From Bactericera cockerelli (Eukaryota; Arthropoda; Insecta; Hemiptera; Triozidae), in contig CM044967.1 in assembly GCA_024516035.1 (NCBI GenBank), positions 3,714,859 through 3,778,858 on the forward strand: a DNA stretch of 64,000 nt. Direction: 5' to 3'. Numbering within the stretch: the first letter of the stretch is position 1; each line of letters begins with the position of its first letter. Of this stretch, positions 42,108 through 53,428 are shown piece by piece. The translations under genes and the position numbers were made by a program. The notes beneath the pieces are model-generated. The model did not search any database, was not told the origin of the DNA, and saw nothing but the letters and a program-made list of their open reading frames with translations.

Positions 42108-42390
42108 AGAACATCTGCTTATGAAAGATTAAAAATATAAATAGCCAATCAAATATTTGAGAACTGTATTACATCCTTTATCTGCAAATAGGACTTCATA
42201 GAATCTAAATTTTCTTCTTCTAAAACTTCTTCTTGGGGCAAGGACTCTGAAGGGGCAAGGACTCTGAATGCTACAGACTTCTCTAATCCTCGCAAGCCCA
42301 CCCATAATGTTGGTGGAAAAGCTTGTTTATAGATAATCGTACACAGAAAAGAAAGCCAAAGATAAATAAACTCTAAGACCTAAAGTTAAA

Positions 42391-42534
42391 GTTATCATAT
42401 TTTTGTTAATCACTTTCGTGATATCGCAACCAATCAAACTAGCTCTACAAAATCTACGCTGAAACCCGGACTTGAACCACCGACCTCCAGGTTACAAGTC
42501 CGCCGCCTTATCTATCAAGCTACTGAGGTCGGTT
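42391..42534 (-). repeat. SINE-B
   Basis: GTTATCATATTTTTGTTAATC, GACTTGAACCACCGACCTCC, ATCTATCAAGCTACTGAGG. Confidence 0.9.
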
Positions 42535-42539
42535 AATAA

Positions 42540-43044
42540 CTTACAAGAGCTCACCACGACACAAGCCACCACGCAATAAATTGTAGATCTACAATTTTCG
42601 ATACATCTTCTGACAGCATCCGAGATTTTTTCAAATAAATCAAAATTCAAACGTGCTGTATCTTTTTCTCCTTTTTTCTAACAAAACAAAACGAGAATAA
42701 TAATGTGAAAAATAACAATCAGAAATACAAAAGAACTGTGGAGGAGGGGAACAACAAGGGTTAACAAATTAAGCTCTCAAGTAGGTACCTACTCAATTTG
42801 AAAATATTGGTGATTCTTTTTTGTGATTGTAATTTTTTTTAAATAATATTATAAACTCTTTCTGGTGATTTCAAACAGGAAAATTGAAATGGGGTGTTGG
42901 AAAAGTTGAGCTATCTTTTGATCTTGGTGGATTACAAGGGGCACAGTGTAAGAATAATTGTTACCCGAGTTAAAGAACCAAGCTTTCGACGGAAAATTTT
43001 CAATTTGAAATCATTGAAATATTCAAAGCTGTCCTCTTTGTTCT
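42540..43044. other. Intergenic; nothing recognised
   Basis: A/T-rich, single-copy-looking. Confidence 0.5.
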
Positions 43045-43195
43045 TTAATTTCAGCCGATCCTTGAAGTAATGATATTTTTCGGTTCCAAGTGCGGTTAGC
43101 TTTTAGAGAAGGTGATGGGTTTTTTAGTGGGTGGAAATCTCACACCGCAGGATCTGGGTGGGTGTCTTTGAAAGATTTTTTCCTGCCTTCCATTA
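43045..43195 (+). repeat. Repeat J copy
   Basis: CTTGAAGTAATGATATTTTT, CGGTTCCAAGTGCGG, TTTTTTAGTGGGTGGAAATC. Confidence 0.8.
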
Positions 43196-43265
43196 GAAAA
43201 AAAAAAATTCAGCCGATGTTACTGTTGAGTGTTGAATGTTCCGGCTCATTAATATAATCTTTCCA

Positions 43266-43626
43266 AGGTGGTGGAAGAATTATATGGACGCCCTGAACCA
43301 TTTTTTACAAACCTGCCATGTCCATTGTCCAATGATGATTTTGGTTCAACTTCCCTATATGAATTAATCAGGACGGGAGTTTTACACTTCATCATTCGCT
43401 GGAAATAGTACCAGAAACACACCCTCACCCAGCCTGGCTTGGGCTGGAAATGACGACCTCACGTGTTATTTAATTTTTAATTCGAGTTTATTTGTTATTT
43501 AATTCGAGATTGTCACCTCCGAAGTATTTTATTTTTTAAGAAGATTCTGCCAGACCGGGGGATCGAACTTGAAACCTCTGGACCACAACCAGTAATCACA
43601 ACCGTTACAGCGCAGGCAGACTACTC
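43266..43626 (-). repeat. SINE-E with tRNA-like head, enlarged
   Basis: GGTGGTGGAAGAATTATATG, CCTCACCCAGCCTGG, GGGGGATCGAACTTGAAACC. About 55 bp are inserted in the body near 43465-43530. Confidence 0.8.
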
Positions 43627-43719
43627 AGACTACAAAACATGAACGAAGAGTTTTAACTGTGGGAGGATTAAAGCCTTTGAAGAGCAACCAAGAGAAGAAA
43701 TTTAATGTGTATTGTCTCT

Positions 43720-44515
43720 TTGACCCCCCCCCCCCCTCCCCCTACCTCTTTTCACATGTCCCTGCAATTAGCCTAGACATTTTTAAAAAAATCACACTTC
43801 TACATATTGTAAATTCAACCTAGGCTTCTTGTAAATGGCTTAATTTAGAATAAGCTTCTTCAAACATAAAAAATTGACGTTTTTGATATCAGTTCTTTTT
43901 AATCATTCCAACACTGGACGACTATTTTTGGGGTAAGCTTAAAAAATACTCAGTGGCCTCATCAATATCGATGGTTATAGAATTTTTTTTATTGTTTCCA
44001 CTTCTTCAAATTCAAGCGAAAGTGCCTTAGGCTTAAAATACGAAACAACTGAAACGTACAGTACCTACAGAGTTATAGTTTTTCAATAAAATTGCGCAAA
44101 TAAACAGTGGCAAGACATTGTTTGAGACATCAACAGTGAATCTGTACAAATATTCAATAATGGATCTGTACAAATAGTCAATAATGGATCTGTACAAATG
44201 TTCAATAGTCGATCTGTAGACATACTCAAACATTTGTAAAACCTTGGTGGTATTTAGAAGTAGGTAGAATGGTTTTGCTGTGAAAGGGATGAGAAGTGCT
44301 TTCAATCAATGGTTGCATTGTTCAATTGTTTAGGACTTAGCAAGTACTTGTTTATTTTTGCAAATATGTCATGAGTGAGATGCAGTATATTTTTCAGCGT
44401 CGAGAAGAACCCTTTTAAAAGACACGAATGCTGTAACGAATTGAGATCTGAAAACCATTGAAGTTTCAACCAATCACTGCGCTTCATAGTCTGACTTTAG
44501 GGAAACATTTGCCTA
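43720..44515. other. Intergenic; C-run and short tandem near 44150
   Basis: GGATCTGTACAAAT.TTCAATA repeats about four times (30 bp units, 44120-44225). No gene signal. Confidence 0.6.
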
Positions 44516-44516
44516 T

Positions 44517-44708
44517 AATAATAATAACACTCCTTAGTGGAAGGTAACCATCAGGCGAGGTTAATGGTCAAAGCATTTTCTATCACCTAACCCTCAGAGT
44601 CTTATTATTATGTGGTCACAAACTCAAATTAATGAGGAAAAATTCATGCACTGGGTGGGATTCGAACCAACGGATCCCACCGCTACCTGGATTACCAGAC
44701 TAGCGCGT
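44517..44708 (-). repeat. SINE-A
   Basis: AGTGGAAGGTAACCATCAGG, AATTAATGAGGAAAAATTCA, GGGATTCGAACCAACGGATC. The head ends at CTAGCGCG, so the A box is lost. Confidence 0.9.
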
Positions 44709-45141
44709 CCGGAATAAACCATACTCCTTTGACGTTAATATGTATTCAAATTAACGCCAAAGTCTGACTGCATTCAAATTCAAACTCCGAACTTTCATTA
44801 TTATTATTATTATTTCTGCGTAAAATAAGAGCAACAGAGCTCACAAACTTTCAATTTTCGTTTCACGAAGGGGTTGTAACATCTCATCTCTCTCACCCTT
44901 ACCTCTTCACGGCTGATCCCGATGATTGCATTCGTAATCAAGTTATTTGCGGCCGCTAAACTTTTCAATCATACTTTTTTAATCGTGCAGCGAAACCTAA
45001 TATTATTTTGTTTGCTTTTTTTTCCAACCTTCAAAAAAAAAAAGAAGAACCTTCAAAGGAAAAAAGGGGACTGTTGAAGAAAACTGGCAAGAAATCATTT
45101 CACCCATATTTGAATTTGAAATTTGTTTTGAAAAAAAAAGA

Positions 45142-45432
45142 GTGCGATTAGCTCAGTGGTTAAGCATTTGCTTGCCATGCGGAAGGTCCCGAGTTCGATC
45201 CCCCGTGGCGACAAAAATTTGTGTTCATAATCCTACAATTGTTTGTAAGGGATACCTTCCGGTGCGTTCATGTTGACGCAGCACCTAAATAGGAAGTATT
45301 ATTGTGTCACTTCTCGCCCATCAGAGTTGAGGCATACTATGGGATGGGCAGGTTTCTACACAGACCACAAGCGTCTACAGTAGCTCCTGTTTCATGGCTA
45401 CGAAATAAAAACGGCTAAGAAACACTCTTCCT
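45142..45432 (+). repeat. SINE-F, full-length-like
   Basis: Head TTAGCTCAGTGGTTAAGCAT with B box GAGTTCGATCCCCCGTGG, body CTTCTCGCCCATCAGAG and ACATAGACCAC(A)AG-type block, end AACACTC. Confidence 0.9.
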
Positions 45433-45469
45433 TTAAAAAAAATCTTATTATTTTTATCATACTCATACC

Positions 45470-45655
45470 ACGACGGGGGTGTCACCTTCCATTCGCAGGA
45501 AACTCACAAACCTGCAACCTACACTAACCTCACCCAGCCTGGGTTGGGCCCGAACGCCATCACGAAGTCTTCACGTCGCTGGACGTTGCTTAACTTCGGT
45601 GATCCTACGCGAACCGTTGCATTCAACGCGCCATCGACGCTGGCCATTATTATCC
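45470..45655 (-). repeat. SINE-E body with 5S-rRNA-like head
   Basis: Body GACGGGGGTGTCACC and CCTCACCCAGCCTGGGT as in the tRNA-headed copies. On minus the head at about 45552-45655 reads GATCACCGAAGTTAAGCAAC, then GTCCAGCG, which is the universal core of 5S rRNA. So it is a 5S-derived (SINE3-like) promoter. Confidence 0.75.
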
Positions 45656-45659
45656 CATT

Positions 45660-46015
45660 TTAATTAGATCTTTGATGAATATAAAATGCATAACGTTCCT
45701 TCAGGCGGCACACTTTTAGTGTAAACTTGTAGGGAATTTATAACTTTCTCCTCTTAAGTTTTTCATTTCGGTCGCACAATAATATTTCTTTTGAGATGAA
45801 AGTTTGGTTTCTAAGGCGACCTCCGGGAGACACATTGGATTTGAATGCAGGAACCCGAGTTCAAATCCCAGATAATTTTTTTTTTTTACTCTCTCCTTAT
45901 TTTTTTATTATTATTATCAACTTACAGAATATATGTATAATAATAACATATCTAGTTTATATTTGGATCTTCTTTGTATGTGGAGTTGTGGAGCAGTCCG
46001 ATTTCAATTATCGAC
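45660..46015. other. Intergenic; tRNA-like scrap
   Basis: 45810-45880 has GGCGACCTCCGGGAGACAC and GAGTTCAAATCCCAG, A/B-box-like. Otherwise T-rich. Confidence 0.4.
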
Positions 46016-46016
46016 T

Positions 46017-46108
46017 GTGGATGATCGCTATCCTTACAAGAAGCTTCTCATTTTTCCTCACAAGGTTTGAGTGGACCCTCGAACATCCAAGTACAGAGCA
46101 GAAAAAAG
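46017..46108 (-). repeat. SINE-D tail fragment
   Basis: CTCATTTTTCCTCACAAGG and ACATCCAAGTACAGAGCAG; no head. Confidence 0.7.
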
Positions 46109-46279
46109 TCTACTCTACAGGGGATTACTGTTCCTCTATTATTTTTTGGTGTTAATCACTTTCATGACTAGGACATAGGTCAAGTTTATTTTTCTTTTTA
46201 TTCTTCTCGAGCTTCCATTTTTTACAAAAGAGCTGAACATAAAAACTTGATTCCTGACAATATTATAAAATCCATAATG

Positions 46280-46497
46280 CAGTCTGGCTGGGGAACTATA
46301 AACAGGGAGTAGACCAGCAGTCTGGCTGCCATGGGGGACTATAAACAGGGAGTAGACCAGCATTAGCTTGGTTCTGGGGGCCCTTGTCAATTATTAGCCT
46401 CCTTGTACAGACAGTGGTAGAAGTGCTGAGTCATTCCTCCACTGTCTGGCAACCGTCGTTCACGATGACGACCCCCCCCCATGATGATTACAGTCGA
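46280..46497 (+). repeat. Repeat G, two 37-bp units
   Basis: AGTCTGGCTG...ACTATAAACAGGGAGTAG twice, then TTGTCAATTATTAGCCTCC and CCATGATGAT. Confidence 0.88.
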
Positions 46498-46814
46498 ACC
46501 TGTATGAAATCTTTGTTTTGTTTGCAAAGATGTAAAGCTTCAATTTCAATTGAATTAATAAAAATAATGATCACACAAGATTCGTCATTATAATGTCCAC
46601 ACTAAAAGCTCTCCCGTGTCGTTCTCGAGATAATGAACTCAACGAGTTGCTACTTGCACGACCCAACAAGTACATCCACAAGCTACACACAACAATGCCC
46701 CGGCGAAATCTTTGTTTTGTTTGCATTCGGCTTTCTGGTCTCTTCGCCGAAAGCAAATAACAAAACTAATAAAGTGGACACGTGACATCTCCCCCTTTTA
46801 TACCCCCCCTTATC

Positions 46815-46925
46815 CCATTCCTCCTCCTCACTCTCTCTCTCTCTCTCTCTCTCTCTTTTTCTATCTTCTGCCCAACCTATGTATATAACTCTCTCTTTCT
46901 CTCTCCCCCCCCTCTCTCTCCCATT
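46815..46925. repeat. CT microsatellite
   Basis: (CT)n and C-runs; ORFs on either strand here are artefacts. Followed by (GT)n at 46930-46945 and 47104-47150. Confidence 0.9.
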
Positions 46926-47247
46926 GACTGTGAGTGTGTGTGTGTGGGAGAGCCCGGGACATTTGTCAATAAGAGATTTCACGGTGGTGGCGGATTTATC
47001 AAGTACATAATTGCGCTCAATGATGTCAACCCTTTTATCTCCTCGCTCTCATCTGAAGAAACGCGTCTCACTCATTATTCCTCACCCGCGAGTCAAGAGG
47101 GAGTGTGTGTGTGTGAGTGTGAGTGAGAGAGAGAGAGTGTGTGTGTGTACAGTGGTGAGTGTGTAGATCATTACTATCTATTTTTAAAATACCCATTTTG
47201 TTCTTAGGTAGGTAAACTATGCCAAGCAAGTGATAATTAAACCTACG

Positions 47248-47460
47248 TGCACTGGTAGTCAAGTGGTTAAGGCTCTAGTCTGGTAATCCAGGTAGCGTAG
47301 GGATCCGTTGGTTCGAATCCCACCCAGGGCATGAATTTTTCCTCATTAATTTAAGTATGTGACCACATAGTAATAAGACTCTGAGGGTTAGGTGGTAGAT
47401 AATGCTTTACCTCGCCTCGCCTGGTGGTTACCTTCCACTAAAGAGTATTATTATTATTAA
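47248..47460 (+). repeat. SINE-A, full-length
   Basis: GTGCACTGGTAGTCAAGTGG, GGTTCGAATCCCACCCAGG, GACTCTGAGGGTTAGGTGG, CTTCCACTAAAGAGTATTA with (TTA)n tail. Confidence 0.93.
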
Positions 47461-47540
47461 AAATAGAGAGTGTACAGTGGTGAGTGTGTAGATTATTACT
47501 ATCATCATCTATTTTTAAAATACCTATTGTGTTCTTTGGT

Positions 47541-47712
47541 AGGTAGTCAAGTGGTTAAGGCGCTAGTTTGGTAATCTAAGAAGCGTTGATTCGAATCCCA
47601 CCCAGTGTGTGAATTTTTCCTCGTTAATTTGAGTATGTGACCACATAATAATAAGACTCTGAGGGTTAGGTGATAGAAAATGCTTTAAGCATGAACCTCG
47701 CCTGGTGGTTGA
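47541..47712 (+). repeat. SINE-A, second copy in tandem
   Basis: AGGTAGTCAAGTGGTTAAGG to CGCCTGGTGGTTG. The segment between the copies (47465-47540) repeats GAGTGTACAGTGGTGAGTGT from 47145, so a block of about 300 bp with the SINE inside was duplicated. Confidence 0.88.
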
Positions 47713-47799
47713 TATAAAATAAATATACGGCCATGCCTCGGGCCGAAACTCGGAGGCAGCCAAGGTGGTAATCCCTCTTTTCACCATGCTCTTTGAAAC

Positions 47800-48330
47800 A
47801 TAACAAATCGTATACCCTAGTATATTTTCGTTCAGTGCCTCGATTCTACAGAGAAGTTTCTTGGGTAGCATAATTATTAGCCAGTACTAAATCTATATTC
47901 CTAAATATTTAGTGAAATATTTGAGTAATTTTTAAATTGGTTTCGAAATTCCAGTAGTCGTTTAATCGGTATTTAATTTCTGAAGATTGTTCCTTTTTAA
48001 TTCTTCACAAAAATTTAAATTATACGTTTTGAATGAAGACCGTTTATTGAGAGATCTTGATATAGTTGTGAATAAAAATGTGGTTCGCTGGTGTTGTAGT
48101 GTGTGTTTCTGGACAGCTCTACAGCAGTGAATACCTATTAAATAAATAAAATAAATATTAACTATACATTAATTATAGGCAAATGAAAAAGTGGACTGGT
48201 ACGAATATCACACGAATCCACCGAAAAAGCTACCGAATTCCACCACTAGTGACTAAACTTAGGTACGACTTTTATTATCGAAATATTTCGAAACAAAGGG
48301 TTTATGAAGTAATCATATGTTTTGCGGCAT
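47800..48330. other. Intergenic; nothing recognised
   Basis: A/T-rich. No coding or element signal. Confidence 0.5.
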
Positions 48331-48332
48331 AA

Positions 48333-48553
48333 CAATAATAATAATAATACTCTTTAGTGGGAGGTAACCACCAGGCGAGGTTAATGCTTAAAGTATTTTC
48401 TACCACCTTACCCTCAGAGTCTTATTATTAAGTATGTGATCACAAACTCAAATTAATGAGGAAAAATTCATGCCCTGGGTGGGATTCGAACCAACGGATC
48501 CCTACGCTGCCTGGATTACCAGACTAGCGCGTTAACCACTTGACTACCAGTGC
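48333..48553 (-). repeat. SINE-A, full-length
   Basis: AGTGGGAGGTAACCACCAGG, GGGATTCGAACCAACGGATC, CGTTAACCACTTGACTACC, AGTGCAC. Confidence 0.92.
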
Positions 48554-48556
48554 ACA

Positions 48557-48733
48557 GAACTGCCTAATCCTCCAAGAAACGGTTGAATTCCTCACATAAT
48601 TATATTTGTTGCCATACACAATCAAGCTCCCGAGGTCGGTGAAAATACTTAGTATGACAAGTTCAAGTATGTTGCCATACATAGGTAATATATATGGTGA
48701 ATTCGACCGCTTTCCGGGGATTAGGCAGTTTTG
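48557..48733. mobile_element. Hairpin element, about 45-bp arms
   Basis: AACTGCCTAATCC, ACGGTTGAATTC, ATAATTATAT on the left read inverted as ATATATATGGTGAATTCGAC and GGGGATTAGGCAGTTT on the right. A GTTGCCATACA doublet lies between. Confidence 0.75.
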
Positions 48734-48734
48734 C

Positions 48735-49395
48735 GGCAAAACAATTACAGATATCCAGAAATTTTCGAGAGATGACCCCATTGATAAATACAAAACAAAA
48801 TGTCATTTGAAAAAGAATTGCAGGTCTCAAGAACATTGAAAATAAATCAAATTGAAATAGAATAGAATATACCTTGTTTATACTGCCGAGGTAAGAATGA
48901 AAAGTCCCTTTACTCCAGCAGTCAAACAGGTCTTATATATATCTCACCAAAATGAGAAATAGATCTCACCAAAAACATAGTAGAAAATCTTATAAGGGCA
49001 AAGCTTTATAAGTAAAGCTTTTAAGCCCAGAACAAAATTATGAGGTTATGTTGTACAATTGATGCTAAAAAAACAAAATATCATTTGAAAAAAATTGCAG
49101 TTCTCAAGAACATTGAAAACAAAATCAAATTGAAATAGATCTCAGCAAAAACATGGGAAAGTTGAGAGAGTGAGAGTATACAGTGGGGTGCCGGGTTGTC
49201 TCGGGATTATTAGACCCACCACACGGTGTGTTTGTGTTGGGGAGACAGGGACATGATTGTGAATTTTCCACTCGACTTGTGCCTGTCCGTCACCCCTCGT
49301 GTTTACTCTCCTGATGACACTTCATGCTCCGCTGAAACCTATCTCCCATTGGAGGGTTGATGTCTTCAAGCCGCAGTGACACTTTTTTTTTGCAG
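48735..49395. other. Intergenic with a local duplication
   Basis: ACAAAATGTCATTTGAAAAA and CAAGAACATTGAAAA occur near 48796 and again near 49070. Confidence 0.55.
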
Positions 49396-49399
49396 AAGA

Positions 49400-49755
49400 A
49401 GTCTGGCTGAGGGACTATAAACAGGGAGTAGACCAGTAGTCTGGCTGGGGTACTATAAACAGGGAGTAGACTAGTAGTCTGGCTAGGGGACTATGAACAG
49501 AGAGTAGACCAGTAGTCTAGCTGGGGGACTATAAACAGGGAGTAGACCAGTAGTCTGGTTGGGGGACTATAAGCAGGGAGTAGACCAGCAGTCTAGCTGG
49601 TCGACTATAAACAGGGAGTAGACCAGCATTGGCTTGGTTCTGGGGGCCCTTGTCAATTATTAGCCTCCTTGTAAAGACAGTGGTAGAAGTGATGAGTTAT
49701 TCCTCCACTGTCTGGCTACCATCGTTCACGATGACGCCACCCTATGATGATATGA
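49400..49755 (+). repeat. Repeat G with expanded 37-bp units (about seven)
   Basis: AGTCTGGCTGGGGGACTATA-type units run from 49400 to about 49625, then the single-copy tail (GGGGGCCCTTGTCAATTATT, CGTTCACGATGACGCC). Confidence 0.93.
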
Positions 49756-49919
49756 TTTCAGGAGAGCAAAATTTGCATCAAACATCAGCGTAGGTTATTG
49801 CCTGTGAGCCGGCGAGAAGGTGTTTTACCGTCTAAAAACCTCTTCTTGGTTGTGTTTCTATTATTATGTTGCCCCGGGACCGCCGTGTGGCATTACTTCA
49901 GCGGGCAGTGTCACTAGAC

Positions 49920-50200
49920 GTACGATAGCTACTACATTGCTCTCCATGCGGAAGGTCCTAGGTTCGAACCCCTGCGCTGACGAAAATTTGTATTCTTAAT
50001 TTGGTTACAATTGTTTATACCTTCCGGTGCGCTCGTGTTGACCCAGCACCTAATTGGGAAGTAATGTGTCACTTCTCGCCCATCAGAGGGGAGGCATACT
50101 AAGGGGTGGGCAGGCTACAACATAGACCACAAGGGGCTACAGCAGTAGCTCCTGTTTCATGGCTACTATATAAAAAAGGCTGTGAAACTTCATCTTTTTC
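49920..50200 (+). repeat. SINE-F
   Basis: CCATGCGGAAGGTCCTAGG and GTTCGAACCC, CTTCCGGTGCGCTCGTGTTG, ACATAGACCACAAGGGGC. The A box is degenerate. Confidence 0.85.
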
Positions 50201-50204
50201 ACAA

Positions 50205-50250
50205 AAAAAAGTGAGAAGTTGTAGATATGTACATGAATATCAGAACATAC
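50205..50250 (+). repeat. Fragment of the 144-bp family
   Basis: AAAAAAGTGAGAAGTTGTAG and ATGAATATCAGAACATACC. Confidence 0.75.
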
Positions 50251-50524
50251 CTATAGTCTAGGGTGGGCCGTCTTTGACAAATTTTGGATTTTGACCTTTG
50301 GTTACCCCCCACCTATGGATTACCTGACTGACGCCATGACCATTGAGCTACTGGGAAAGACCTTATGTTCCTGATGACAATGTCATGCTCGGCTAAAACC
50401 TATATCTAAGTATAGGGTGATTCAAGGAGCAGTATAGCTAGATCTGCTATAGACATGCGATAGTAAATTAGGGCCAAATCATGAGACAGGATAAAAGCAA
50501 GTTAAGATAATCGATGTCACAAAA

Positions 50525-50580
50525 GATCTATTTAAGGTCGCAGTGACAAAGAGCTTCGTAGCCGACAGCCCTACTTACCT
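50525..50580 (+). repeat. LINE 3'-end fragment shared with 11650-11940
   Basis: GATCTATTTAAGGTCGCAGT and GACAAAGAGCTTCGTAGCC are inverted relatives of the sequence around the nested insert at 11681. Confidence 0.65.
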
Positions 50581-50618
50581 ATACCAATACCAAGTTAAGA
50601 TAATATACAAACTTTTTA

Positions 50619-51945
50619 CTTTCCTTATCCTATAATAAGGAAAGTATTGTATTCGTCGAAAATTTGACCTACCCAGTTCTTCACATTTCTGGACGAATTA
50701 TAGCCTCAGGATACCAAAAAAGTTGTTTTCAGCCATTGGTCCGTGCGTCTGTCTGTGTGTCTGTGTGTCTGTATGTCTGTGTGTCTGTGTGTAAACAGGA
50801 TATCTCAAGAACAGTAAGAGCTACAGACTTGAAATTTGGTATACAAATTAATTTTATACACCGGACGAACCACGAAACTTTTGGTTGCAATCGGCCGCAG
50901 ACTGCGGCCGCAGGACCGCAAATATTGGCCGCAAGTGCCGCTTCTTTGAATTGGTTAAAGATACAAAAAAATATTAGAGAACAATTATGTCTTAGATTAA
51001 AAAAATAATAGGGGTCTCTTCTGATCATTTTTTTGATATCTTGAACTTTTTGGACCTCGGCCCCAATTTACCGGTATTTTGGGGGGACCCGCTTTGATTA
51101 ACTTTTTTATTATTTATCGTAGATGGGGGTTGTGACATATCAAATCCAATGATTTTGAGGTGCTGATTACGAATTTGATATTGATTTTTAGCTAAATGTT
51201 ACCTTTGAGTCACCAGTGGCTTTTGGTCCTGTTCCAATTCCTTATAATTATGATAAGGAAAGTCGTGTGATGTTTACACCAGATTTTTTACTTTCCTTAT
51301 CCTATAATAAGGAAAGTATTGTATTCGTCGAAAATTTGACCTACCCAGTTCTTCACATTTCTGGACGAATCATAGCCTCAGGATACCAAAAAAGTTGTTT
51401 TCAGCCATTGGTCCGTGCGTCTGTCTGTGTGTCTGTGTGTCTGTATGTCTGTGTGTCTGTGTGTAAACAGGATATCTCAAGAACAGTAAGAGCTACAGAC
51501 TTGAAATTTGGTATACAAATTAATTTTATACACCGGACGAACCACGAAACTTTTGGTTGAAATCGGCCGCAAGATGCGGCCGCAGGGCCGCAAATATTGG
51601 CCGCAACCGACGCTTCTTTGAATTGGTTAAAGATACAAAAAAAGTTAGAGAACAACATTTTCTCGGATTAAAAAAATAATAGGGGTTTACTCTGATCATT
51701 TTTTTGATATCTTGAACTTTTTGGAACCCGGCCCCAATTTACCGGTATTTTGGGACCCGCTTGGACTAACTTTTTTATTATTCACCCTATATGGGGGTTG
51801 CGACATATCAAATCCAATGATTTTGAGGTGCTGATTACGAATTAGGCACTGATTTTTAACTATCTGTTACCCTTTAGTCACCAGTGGCGGAATTCGACTT
51901 CTTTTTGGGGGATAAGGAAAGTCGTGTGATGTTTACACCAGATTT
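50619..51945 (+). repeat. 672-bp segmental tandem duplication
   Basis: Copies start CTTTCCTTATCCTATAATAA at 50619 and 51291 and end GATAAGGAAAGTCGTGTGAT, so each copy also has a terminal inverted CTTTCCTTATC. Interior: (GTGTCT)n, GAAATTTGGTATACAAATTA, GCCGCA-rich block. Copies differ mainly in that block. Confidence 0.93.
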
Positions 51946-52011
51946 TTTTTTGACAAACTTTATCCATCTTGCTGCAAGACAGTTCTACTAAGGATATTTT
52001 CGTCTCACCCA

Positions 52012-52137
52012 TTAATAATAGTAACAATGTTTAGTGGAAGGTAACCACCAGGCGATATTAATGCTCAAAGCATTTTCTACCACCTAATAACTATCAAAGA
52101 CATATTATTATGTGGTCACATTCTCAAATTAATGAGA
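52012..52137 (-). repeat. SINE-A tail
   Basis: AGTGGAAGGTAACCACCAGG, CTCAAAGCATTTTCTACCACC; head absent. Confidence 0.8.
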
Positions 52138-52250
52138 TAAGCCCTCAAGTCGGAGTTCCGAACACTTAAGAACACTCAGCACACCATACCCCGAGTTGTG
52201 TAGTCTGGTTTATCTCAACTATAACCCTGTTTTATAATTCGGCCCTTAGA
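52138..52250 (-). mobile_element. Right end of the GGCCGAATT MITE family
   Basis: Ends CCTGTTTTATAATTCGGCCC; interior CCCTCAAGTCGGAGTTCCG is shared with 56270. Confidence 0.55.
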
Positions 52251-52254
52251 ACCT

Positions 52255-52900
52255 TTGCACAATTATTATCAACTCACCTTATTATATTGAGCTAGTGAGC
52301 TCGGTTGACCACAATTTATAAATTAGTAGGTACCTATCTGATTTAAAAATTACATCAGTTCATTCATTGGTAAGGAATTTAATTCCAGAACCACAAAACC
52401 ATTTAATTTGGAGTCATTTAGAAAGCCATGGTATTTTCCAGTAGCAAACTTCATAAATGATCTTTGTTATCGATCGAGAATCAATATTTAAATGAGGAAT
52501 ACCAGGCGAACCACCTAGCAATGAGATTACGCTGTATAATCATATCTAGAATGCTTAACCAAACTTGCTGGGTAAAAATTGCCCCCTAGAGCAATCACAT
52601 TTTTAAGAAATCAAACAAAAAATTCGAGATTCCTCCACCGAGGTAGTAATTTGAGATCGAAAATTAACGGCAGCTACTGTTATACGCCTAGAATTTCCAG
52701 CGCCTCTTTGATACCAAAAAGCTTAAGCTTCAAGCGCTGATTCCCGAATTGAGTTTTTTTTTTTTTTTTTTTTTAATGAGCTTCTAGAATTTTTCTTTTT
52801 AGAGCATTACTGTTCAAGGGTGGTCAAGAGTAACATAAGATATAAAAATTCCATTGCAGATCATTGCATATAAAAAGGCGTACTGAGTAACTGACAAAGT
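52255..52900. other. Intergenic; nothing recognised
   Basis: T18 run at 52757-52774. No coding signal. Confidence 0.5.
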
Positions 52901-52903
52901 GAC

Positions 52904-53092
52904 CATGTGCACTGGTAGTCAAGTGTAACGCGCTAGTCTGGTTATCCAGGTAGCGTAGGGATCCGTTGGTTCGAATCCCACCCAGTGCACGAATTTTTCT
53001 TCATTAAATTGAGTTTGTGAGCACATAATAATAATACTCTGAGGGTTGGGTGGTAGAAAATGCTTTGAGCATTAAACTCGCCTGGTGGTTTC
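52904..53092 (+). repeat. SINE-A
   Basis: ATGTGCACTGGTAGTCAAGT, GGTTCGAATCCCACCCAGTG, CTCTGAGGGTTGGGTGG. Confidence 0.9.
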
Positions 53093-53117
53093 CGACAGTA
53101 TTTCCGTAGACTGTTGG

Positions 53118-53428
53118 TAAAGGCCGAATTTTACAACAGGATTAAAGTTAAGTTAATGCAACGTGATTGGTGGAAACTCTGACTTGAGGGCGTGTCTGTT
53201 CCATTAAGGGCGTGAGAGCAGTTCAAACAAAGTCTCATTTATTGGTTTAATAAACATAAGAGGCTACGGATGTCTGGATCCTTAAAGATCAAGCTACTGA
53301 AGTTTTTTGGAAAGAATCAATTTGAAAATTAAGATCTACAGTTTAGGAGTGCGCCGCCATAGCCCCTCAACTTAAGGGATAGTCTGGCTGATCTTAACTT
53401 CAATCCTGTTTTACAATTCGTCCCTTAG
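53118..53428. mobile_element. GGCCGAATT MITE, complete
   Basis: AGGCCGAATTTTACAACAGG then ATTAAAGTTAAG is inverted at the right as CTTAACTTCAATCC then TGTTTTACAATTCGTCCC. No ORF. Confidence 0.75.

Noticed and set aside
45552..45655. Genuine 5S rRNA gene
   Set aside because: Only the central core matches; the 3' part is replaced by SINE-E body.
47248..47330. tRNA gene call on SINE-A heads
   Set aside because: A and B boxes are present but the acceptor and anticodon arms do not fold well, and the same sequence recurs with one fixed 3' body.
50664..51658. ORFs of 85-114 codons in both copies of the 672-bp duplication
   Set aside because: They cross the (GTGTCT)n run and resemble translated non-coding repeat; no domain.
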